The notes beneath the pieces are model-generated. The model saw only the letters and a program-made list of their open reading frames with translations, was not told the DNA's origin and made no database searches. Below are positions 13,559 through 17,800 of a stretch of DNA of 17,800 bases, in pieces. Source of the DNA: DATKZS01 sp035527835 [NCBI: bacterium] (GTDB taxonomy: Bacteria; RBG-13-61-14); NCBI GenBank assembly GCA_035527835.1, contig DATKZS010000107.1, forward strand, positions 1 through 17,800, written 5' to 3'. Made by a program: the position numbers and the translations under genes. Numbering within the stretch: the first letter of the stretch is position 1; the number at the start of each line of letters is the position of its first letter.

Positions 13559-14134
13559 ATGACCACGGAGAGGAAGCGCCATATCGCGGTGATACCGCCG
13601 CACGAGTTCCGGAACAAGAATTTCATCGAGGATTTCCGGCGGGTGATCCTGCCGCGCTGGCAGATCATCCCCCGCACCATGTTCTACAAGGTGAGCTACG
13701 CCCGCCTGCTTTCCGTGGCGCGGACGGGCGCGAGCTACGACGTGGTGATCGCCTCCCGCATGAGAGACCTCACCCAGCCGGGGACCAACAACGTGGCGTC
13801 CGCCGCGGCCGAGCTCCGCCGCCGGCTCCAGCAGAACACCATCTTCATCCTCTCCATGAACGACCTCCTGGCCACCGTGCAAGGCCTCGACCTCGCCGCG
13901 GAAAAGGCCGTCATCGCTGAGCTCACCCGCGCCGAGAACGACCCCACCTCGCCCCGCATCGGCGGCATCATCCGCACCTCCTCCACCGACCCCGCATTCC
14001 TCATCTCCATCCTCGCCGACGTGCTCGACGACCCCAACAACTACCTCCACATCAAATCCCCCTACTCCATCGAATCCCAGGCCCACTTCCTCAACCACCC
14101 CCCGGGACACACCCAGGTCGGGATCGGAATTTAA
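13559..14134 (+). CDS. Unrecognised protein, 191 residues
   Basis: I do not recognise a family. The sequence has natural globular composition (FRRVILPRWQIIPRTMFYKV, ASYDVVIASRMRD, AAELRRRLQQNTIFILSMND, LDLAAEKAVIAELTRA, FLISILADVLDDPNN). The alternation of hydrophobic strands and helices after residue 50 (YDVVIASRM, AAELRRRL, NTIFILSM) is faintly like a response-regulator receiver fold, but there is no acidic pocket or conserved Lys to confirm it. No signal peptide or membrane segment is visible. No ribosome binding site precedes ATG 13559 or ATG 13554, and the gene starts exactly where the methyltransferase homology stops, so its 5' end may have been lost or replaced at the same rearrangement. 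A palindromic repeat begins 12 bp after the stop. Confidence 0.6.
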   Translation: MTTERKRHIAVIPPHEFRNKNFIEDFRRVILPRWQIIPRTMFYKVSYARLLSVARTGASYDVVIASRMRDLTQPGTNNVASAAAELRRRLQQNTIFILSMNDLLATVQGLDLAAEKAVIAELTRAENDPTSPRIGGIIRTSSTDPAFLISILADVLDDPNNYLHIKSPYSIESQAHFLNHPPGHTQVGIGI

Positions 14135-14145
14135 ACAAAGAACTT

Positions 14146-14273
14146 AACCACCAAGACACCAGGGAATCAGAAAAATCTATTTAATGGGGGATTCTAAATT
14201 TCGCGGATTTTCAAGCGCGGACCCCGAGGATTTAAGCACTTTTTCCTTAATTCCCTTTGTGTCTTTGTGGTTC
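14146..14273. repeat. Inverted repeat with 9-bp ACCACCAAG units
   Basis: The left arm AACCACCAAGACACCAGGGAAT (14146-14167) is inverted at AATTCCCTTTGTGTCTTTG (14249-14267) plus TGGTTC. Each arm holds about two 9-bp units (ACCACCAAG ACACCAGGG). The 80-bp centre holds an imperfect TTTCGCGGATTTTCAAGCGCGG structure. It begins 12 bp after the preceding stop codon. Confidence 0.75.
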
Positions 14274-14301
14274 AAAAAATCGGGCTTGAAGAGAGGGCGA
14301 T

Positions 14302-14327
14302 AAAAAAGGAAGGGGATGATCCCTTCC
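14302..14327 (-). terminator. Terminator-like hairpin, minus strand
   Basis: Read on the minus strand, GGAAGGG, a six-base loop and CCCTTCC are followed by TTTTTT (plus-strand A 14302-14307). It could end transcription coming from the S-component-like gene, whose stop lies 365 bp upstream in that direction. Confidence 0.5.
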
Positions 14328-14691
14328 CGGGACTACTGGCGGGTGCGGAGAATTTGTCTCGATGGCCTCATGGGCAAGGACAGCCTCAACAATTCCTGTA
14401 ACAGATTCTGGCAAGGGTCCACTGGGGGTGTGGTTGGTCGCGTGATCGGCATTCACCCGCTACAGGGGGTATTCAACTCCAACTTTTTCCCTACCCATGG
14501 ACCATCGAGACCCTAGAGAGCCTACCGTTCCGCCGCTGAGGTAAGCCTCAATTGTGCGAAATGTACCATATATTGTATGGTTGTCAAGCAAAAAACACTA
14601 TAGCTAACCACTTTTTTAAGGCATCCACATAACATATTGATATAATTAAAAAATGGCTTGATTTAATTGTTGTGTAGAATACAAATTACTT
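14328..14691. other. Gene-free stretch, AT-rich from about 14,530
   Basis: Short open frames on both strands at 14316-14516 lack a ribosome binding site and motifs. From about 14530 the DNA is AT-rich. It contains a small palindrome ACCATA-TATTG-TATGGT at 14565-14581 that looks like an operator, and a TATAAT at 14641-14646 without a good -35. I see no gene to assign these to. Confidence 0.4.
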
Positions 14692-15795
14692 TTAGAGCAG
14701 TGCCAGCCCCATAAACAAAACAGCAACCATAGGGGTAAAAGCCAGGCCCTTGACCAGAGCCGATGACGAGCCGGTAAGGGCCGCGAACTGGTCCGGGCTT
14801 ATGAGCACGCCGGCGAAAAACAGCGCCAGCGTGGCCGCGATCACGATGGCGGCGCCAGCAGTGCGGCGGGCGGCGTGGGGAGTGATTTTGGCCCTTGGCG
14901 CTCCGTCGGGCGCGGGCGCTTCGATCATTGCGGCTCTCTCGTCCACGGCATCCGCTGGTTGCGGGGCGGTCGTCGGGGGAGCTTCGAGGAGGTCGGTATA
15001 GAGCATGTATCTGGCGGCCACGCGGGGATGGAGCAGGATCAAGAGCGGCGGCGCGAGCAGGGCGCAGAGGATGAAGTTATTGGCGAAGATCCAGGTCCCG
15101 AACACGCGGAACGGGAAGAAGCCGAGCCACTCGATGCCCCATCCCAGGATCCCGGCGCAGGCCATGCACGCCACGAACACCACGGCCATGAGCCGGATGG
15201 GCGAGTAGAAAAGCAGCACCAGCGAACTGAGCCCGATGACCGCGATCAGCGCGAACAGCCCGGTCGCGGCGGCCATTCCCAGCGCGGCCTCCCGGCCCGC
15301 CCATTTCCAGGTCACGAGCTTCGACACGTCCACCACTCCCGCAAACCGCAGCGCCACGATCACAACCACCGCCGCCACCAACGCCCCGGCCAGAGCGAGC
15401 GCCACCGCCCGCGGCCTCCGCATCCACCCCGGCACCCGCCCCTGCCATGCCGTGAGCTCCGCCGTGACCTCGCGCGAGCCCATCAGCGCCTCCCACAGCT
15501 TGTACGGAATGTAGCCGTAGGCGAAGTTCGCCAGGAACCCGAAAATCGAGCCCGGCCCGAACATCCCGCCCAGCACGTCGCCGACCACGTTCCCCAGTCC
15601 CGCGCCCCACGCCCCCGCCGGACCGAACAAAAATGAGAACACCACCGGCAGCGCCGCCGCCGGACGCACCTCCGCCAACCCCGGAAATATCACCAGCACC
15701 TTGAACGGAACCATCGCCGCCGCGTAAACCGCCGCGCAAACCGCCGCCAAAACCACCAGCCGCGGGTTCCGCCACATCACCATAGCGTCCCTCAT
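14692..15795 (-). CDS. ECF-transporter S-component-like membrane protein
   Basis: The protein has 367 residues. ATG 15795 is preceded by a GAGGGGGG stretch; ATG 15783 is an alternative. The first 105 residues match the pattern of vitamin/precursor S-components: a helix at 13-32, EVRPAAALPVVFSFLFGPAG (42-61), AWGAGLGNVVGDVLGG (62-77), then GPGSIFGFLANFAYGYIPYK (80-99). Further membrane helices lie at about 130-153, 168-197, 200-223 and 235-255. A Pro/Ala-rich linker (about 270-305) separates two final helices (312-331, 348-366). S-components are normally around 180-200 residues, so this one is nearly double, with an extra C-terminal membrane part. It would bind a small substrate for import with an energising ATPase module. 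No EcfA or EcfT gene is nearby, so it would depend on a shared module elsewhere. The substrate cannot be read. Confidence 0.75.
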   Translation of the reverse strand: MRDAMVMWRNPRLVVLAAVCAAVYAAAMVPFKVLVIFPGLAEVRPAAALPVVFSFLFGPAGAWGAGLGNVVGDVLGGMFGPGSIFGFLANFAYGYIPYKLWEALMGSREVTAELTAWQGRVPGWMRRPRAVALALAGALVAAVVVIVALRFAGVVDVSKLVTWKWAGREAALGMAAATGLFALIAVIGLSSLVLLFYSPIRLMAVVFVACMACAGILGWGIEWLGFFPFRVFGTWIFANNFILCALLAPPLLILLHPRVAARYMLYTDLLEAPPTTAPQPADAVDERAAMIEAPAPDGAPRAKITPHAARRTAGAAIVIAATLALFFAGVLISPDQFAALTGSSSALVKGLAFTPMVAVLFMGLALL

Positions 15796-15859
15796 CCGCC
15801 GCCCCCCTCTGCCCGCAGTCTAGGACAATCGGCCGGGAAAGGGAAGGGGCTGGGAAGAG

Positions 15860-16073
15860 AATAGTAGCCGGTAGCAAGGAGCCAGGGGAAGAAGATGAGG
15901 AGAGAAAAAACAAAAGAAAGTAGCCGGAAGCCAGGAGCAAGGAGCCAGGAGAAGTAAGAAGAACGATCCGCGAGAAAGAGTATCGAAAAGGGCGGAGCAA
16001 ATATCGAATGGCGCAAAGGGAAAAACCGAGAACACGTTCCCTGCCTACTGACGGCTCGCTACCGGCTACTATT
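15860..16073. repeat. Palindromic element with 7-bp AGCCAGG units
   Basis: AATAGTAGCCGGTAGC (15860-15875) is exactly inverted at 16058-16073. Inside the left half, tandem 7-bp units occur twice: AGCCGGT AGCAAGG AGCCAGG (from about 15864), and AGCCGGA AGCCAGG AGCAAGG AGCCAGG (15922-15949). The element lies just upstream of the S-component-like gene and has no coding potential I can support. Confidence 0.75.
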
Positions 16074-16149
16074 TTCCGGATGCGGATATGACGGAAAAAC
16101 GCCCGGAAGGTGAGCCGCGCTTGACGGGTTTGCAAAGACAAAAGTAGTT

Positions 16150-16185
16150 CCGGCCGACGGGCCGGTTGAGAGCCGCTCTCTTTTT
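16150..16185 (+). terminator. Twin hairpin with T run
   Basis: CCGGCC-GACG-GGCCGG (16150-16165) is followed by GAGAG-CCG-CTCTC (16168-16180) and TTTTT (16181-16185). It is terminator-like on the plus strand, but no plus-strand gene precedes it, and the second loop is only three bases. Confidence 0.35.
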
Positions 16186-16203
16186 GCAGCTCGGCATAAA
16201 AGT

Positions 16204-16247
16204 GTTGCAAAATGCAATGGCCTGAAATGGCCGTTGCGAAATGCAAC
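16204..16247. promoter_or_regulatory. Paired operator-like palindromes GTTGC-N5-GCAAC
   Basis: GTTGC AAAAT GCAAT (16204-16218) and GTTGC GAAAT GCAAC (16233-16247) are two near-identical dyads with centres 29 bp apart. Together they also form a larger imperfect hairpin through TGGCC/GGCC. Tandem dyads of this form are typical dimeric-regulator sites. I could not find a correctly spaced sigma54 or sigma70 promoter next to them. Confidence 0.45.
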
Positions 16248-16273
16248 AGTGAATCGTGAAAACTTTGCGGGAC

Positions 16274-16510
16274 CCTCGCGGGCCTTCTCATTAATGTAAA
16301 GGCGGGCTCAACAGCGATGGGAAAAAATTTACATTGCCGGCGGGAAGCGAGAGCGGCCGATTTGAGGACAAAACTATTGGGGCGGGGATTACTTTTTTTC
16401 CGAATCCGGGTTCAAGGGCCTTACATCTTATGAACGGGAGCGATAAACAAGGGACCAATCAAGAGGTAGGCCCGACACTCTTGTCGGGCGGCCTCCACAT
16501 GGACGCGAGG
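16274..16510 (+). other. Candidate structured RNA or leader region
   Basis: Several strong pairings are nested here. CCTCGCG (16274-16280) pairs with CGCGAGG (16504-16510) and would close the whole 237-nt stretch. AATGTAAA (16293-16300) pairs with TTTACATT (16328-16335). GCCCGACA-CTCT-TGTCGGGC (16470-16489) is a perfect hairpin extended by GAGG/CCTC. I recognise no RNA family. It could be a non-coding RNA, the leader of the following small gene, or a chance cluster of genomic hairpins. Confidence 0.3.
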
Positions 16511-16589
16511 AATGCGGGACAGCAACCTGCGCGCCAAAGCCGCTTCGGCGGCGGAGCGGAGTGTCCCCGCCACCTCCAAGGAGGACGCC

Positions 16590-16706
16590 GTGATATCTCA
16601 TGTGGCGACCGCGATACTCTTCATTTCCCTGTTGTCCTACGTTGCCTGGACCGTGGGCTCAAGGATCGTAAGCCGGGAGCACGGAAGGGGCCGGAGCAGG
16701 AGATGA
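16590..16706 (+). CDS. Possible 38-residue membrane microprotein
   Basis: GTG 16590 is 5 nt after a perfect AAGGAGG (16578-16584). The product begins VISHVATAILFISLLSYVAW: one membrane helix followed by a strongly basic tail (GSRIVSREHGRGRSRR), consistent with a small inner-membrane protein with its C-terminus in the cytoplasm. The frame is open further upstream to ATG 16512, but that part is low-complexity Ala/Arg and has no ribosome binding site. No homologue is known to me. The good ribosome binding site and the sensible topology are the only support. Confidence 0.35.
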   Translation: MISHVATAILFISLLSYVAWTVGSRIVSREHGRGRSRR

Positions 16707-16718
16707 AGAAATGAATTG

Positions 16719-16813
16719 ATTGAACCACGAAGGCACAAAGGACACGAAGGAAAGAAGAGAGCTTTTTCTTCTTGTCTTCACTTCATTCCCTTGGAGTCTT
16801 TGTGGTTCAATTC
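16719..16813. repeat. Inverted repeat with 9-bp CCACGAAGG units
   Basis: ATTGAACCACGAAGG plus CACAAAGGACACGAAGG (about 16719-16750) is inverted at CCCTTGGAGTCTTTGTGG and TTCAATTC (16788-16813). The left arm has three 9-bp units: CCACGAAGG CACAAAGGA CACGAAGGA. It is of the same class as the repeat at 14146-14273, which also ends in TTTGTGGTTC. Confidence 0.75.
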
Positions 16814-16852
16814 TCTTCATTTTCCCTTCCTGCAATCTTTTTCATTTTTTGC

Positions 16853-16882
16853 TTGACATCATGAAACGCGATTTTGTATAAT
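16853..16882 (+). promoter_or_regulatory. Consensus sigma70 promoter of the dinD-like gene
   Basis: TTGACA (16853-16858) and TATAAT (16877-16882) are both perfect hexamers, with an 18-bp spacer. The start site would be near 16889, just before the ribosome binding site. I see no clear LexA-type box overlapping it. Confidence 0.85.
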
Positions 16883-16904
16883 GGCCCGCGAGAAGGGACG
16901 AAAA

Positions 16905-17250
16905 ATGGACAAGGAGATCGTGGTTCGACTGCATACGAGCTTTGAGGAGATGGCGCGGAAATTCCCCAATACCGGAGTTGACTACTGGTTTGCCCGAGAT
17001 CTCCAGATGCTGCTGGGGTATGCCAAATGGGAAAATTTCGCCAAGGTCGTGGACAAGGCGATAACCGCCTGCAAAACCTCGGGTTACGATCCCAAGGACC
17101 ATTTTCTTGGTATCAGGAAAATGGTCGAGCTGGGATCGGGCGCCAGGCGCGAGATAGACGACATCGCCCTGACCCGATACGCCTGCTATCTCATCGCCCA
17201 GAACGGCGACCCGGGCAAGGAGCAGATCGCCTTCGCCCAGACCTATGTCC
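16905..17250 (+). pseudogene. dinD: 5' part of a DinD-family gene, interrupted
   Basis: ATG 16905 is preceded by GAAGGGA; the in-frame ATG at 16881 overlaps the -10 box and is excluded. Residues 1-115 match the N-terminus of DNA-damage-inducible protein D: SFEEMARKFPNTGVDYWFAR, DLQMLLGYAKWENFAKVVDK, then ELGSGARREIDDIALTRYAC and YLIAQNGDPGKEQIAFAQTY. DinD (about 270-280 residues in Escherichia coli) modulates RecA. After AFAQTYV the homology stops abruptly at 17249 and the frame runs through a palindromic element to a stop at 17588. The promoter and start are intact, so a truncated protein with a foreign tail could still be made. The second half is not found in the window. Confidence 0.85.
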
Positions 17251-17460
17251 CGGAGGGACGGCCGGTTAATAACCCGGGAATTCATTCCTGGGGCCGCGAG
17301 GCTGCGAGACCGCGCCGTCCCGGATGGACGGGTGAACCGGGCCACGGTGCCGGCAAGAGCGCGCTCTCACCCGTGCCTCCGGGACGGAAGAGCCTTCACG
17401 GGACGGCGGTCCCAGCGTTGAAACGCCGGGTTATTAATCGGCTGCCCCTCAGGGGCAAAC
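17250..17460. mobile_element. Palindromic element interrupting dinD
   Basis: The left arm starts at about 17254 (GAGGGACGGCCGGTTAATAA, then CCCGG) and runs to GTCCCGGATGGACGGGTGA near 17336. The right arm, reverse-complemented from about 17452, reads GAGGGGCAGCCGATTAATAA, then CCCGG, and ends GTCCCGGAGGCACGGGTGA near 17366. The two arms align over about 85 bp. Within each arm, CCCGG and CCTGGG/GCTGGG flank a loop that differs between the arms while the stems are kept, as expected for hairpins under selection. No open frame of substance lies inside. It behaves like a MITE-like or cassette-like insertion. Confidence 0.65.
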
Positions 17461-17477
17461 AAGCTCCCTGGCAGCGA

Positions 17478-17584
17478 GGGCATCGAGGAGACCATACCCC
17501 TGCTTGTTACGCAGGCTGCTCCGTGACCGCGGCTCAAGTCCGAGCGGAAAAAACTGCCTCGGCAGCTCGAACCGCTCGATGCCC
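17478..17584. other. Cloverleaf-like multi-hairpin sequence
   Basis: GGGCATCGAG (17478-17487) and CTCGATGCCC (17575-17584) form a perfect 10-bp closing stem. Inside are CCTGC-TTGTTAC-GCAGG (17499-17515, a 5-bp stem with a 7-nt loop), GCTC-AAGTCC-GAGC (17532-17545) and CTGC-CTCG-GCAG (17554-17565). The three hairpins in a closed junction recall a tRNA, and the first has an anticodon-arm shape, but the acceptor and D arms do not fit a tRNA. It may belong to the element that broke dinD. Confidence 0.45.
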
Positions 17585-17690
17585 ATGAAGCGGAAAAGAA
17601 GTGAAGCGCGGGGCCAAGTTGCGCGGGCCATGCCGCTTGAGCGAAAGCAGGGGGCAAGGAAAGGAATTAAGTATCGTGTCCCGAATGGCA

Positions 17691-17800
17691 CTAACTTAAG
17701 CCTAACTTGGCTTGTTTTTTGGGTTTTCTTTTCTTCACCCCTACCGTAGTCGCTTCGCCGATCGCGAGCGAGAGTTCGCGCATCTCCCGGATGATTTCCT
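17691..17800 (-). CDS. C-terminal end of an unknown gene (runs off window)
   Basis: The last 35 codons of a minus-strand gene enter from the right edge: EIIREMRELSLAIGEATTVG, then a very basic tail KKRKPKKQAKLGLS, with the TAG at 17691-17693. The helical start and Lys-rich end would suit a DNA-binding protein or a transposase tail, but nothing specific can be recognised. The remaining window end has only this frame open with natural composition. Confidence 0.5.
   Translation of the reverse strand, partial: EIIREMRELSLAIGEATTVGVKKRKPKKQAKLGLS

Noticed and set aside
14316-14516. 66-codon plus-strand frame and an overlapping 69-codon minus frame
   Set aside because: No ribosome binding site, no motif, and the minus frame would read through a terminator-like hairpin.
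16090-16170. Cyclic-di-GMP (GEMM) riboswitch upstream of a membrane protein gene
   Set aside because: A GGGTTTGCAAAG string is suggestive, but the conserved GEMM core and tetraloop receptor are not present, and it is on the opposite strand from the nearest gene.
16274-16510. 6S RNA or other known structured RNA
   Set aside because: A GGGTTCAAGG string and a closing stem are present, but the single long stem with central bubble of 6S RNA could not be drawn; no SRP, RNase P or tmRNA signatures.
17490-17565. tRNA-Asn (GTT) suggested by CCTGC-TTGTTAC-GCAGG and a T-loop-like CTCAAGT
   Set aside because: No matching acceptor or D arm, the T-stem has a mismatch, and the true closing stem lies elsewhere. 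Kept only as a structural curiosity.

Overview
The window is GC-rich DNA (AT-rich only around about 1,430-2,050 and 14,530-14,690) from what looks like a Gram-negative, environmental, deltaproteobacterial-grade organism (Desulfobacterota/Myxococcota-like). This placement is inferred from several lipoprotein signal peptides, a caspase ending in an outer-membrane-barrel-like region, a cysteine-stapled RCC1 lipoprotein, an ECF sigma/anti-sigma pair and many intergenic palindromic repeats. No rRNA, intact tRNA or CRISPR array was found, so the taxonomy is tentative.

Layout. 1-1138: a complete IS630-type insertion sequence with TA target duplication, whose transposase is split across two frames at an A8 slippery run. 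About 1240-1430: the C-terminal remnant of an IS3-type transposase. 1533-1955: a small HNH nuclease with a C-terminal membrane segment and its own AT-rich promoter. 2255-3250 (minus): a primase/Toprim gene that has lost its 5' end, followed by a 32-residue zinc ribbon and a 53-residue protein and closed by a strong terminator. 3250-3671: the 3' end of an H-type-lectin-like gene that has also lost its 5' end at the same junction. 4002-7450: two paralogous GH31 lipoproteins separated by two palindromic repeats. 7626-12962: an apparent four-gene operon of ECF sigma factor, membrane anti-sigma-like protein, EF-hand caspase with a barrel-like C-terminus, and a seven-blade RCC1 lipoprotein, closed by a 15-bp-stem terminator. 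13104-13555 (minus): a truncated, frameshifted methyltransferase. 13559-14134: an unrecognised protein. 14692-15795 (minus): an oversized ECF-transporter S-component-like membrane protein. 16590-16706: a possible 38-residue membrane microprotein. 16905-17250: the first 115 codons of a DinD-like gene, cut off by a palindromic element. 17691-17800: the C-terminal end of an unknown minus-strand gene.

How it fits together. The strongest candidate for an undescribed system is the 7626-12962 operon. The first three genes overlap by a few bases and the fourth follows after 45 bp with a strong ribosome binding site. The products suggest a cytoplasmic sigma factor, an inner-membrane regulator with a periplasmic domain, an exported calcium-binding caspase and a disulfide-stapled surface lipoprotein, that is, an envelope-sensing circuit with a periplasmic protease. 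That function is inference.

A second theme is genome plasticity. At least four genes are truncated (primase, lectin, methyltransferase, dinD), two insertion sequences or remnants are present, and most intergenic gaps hold imperfect palindromes. Several of these palindromes have arms built from 7- or 9-bp tandem units.
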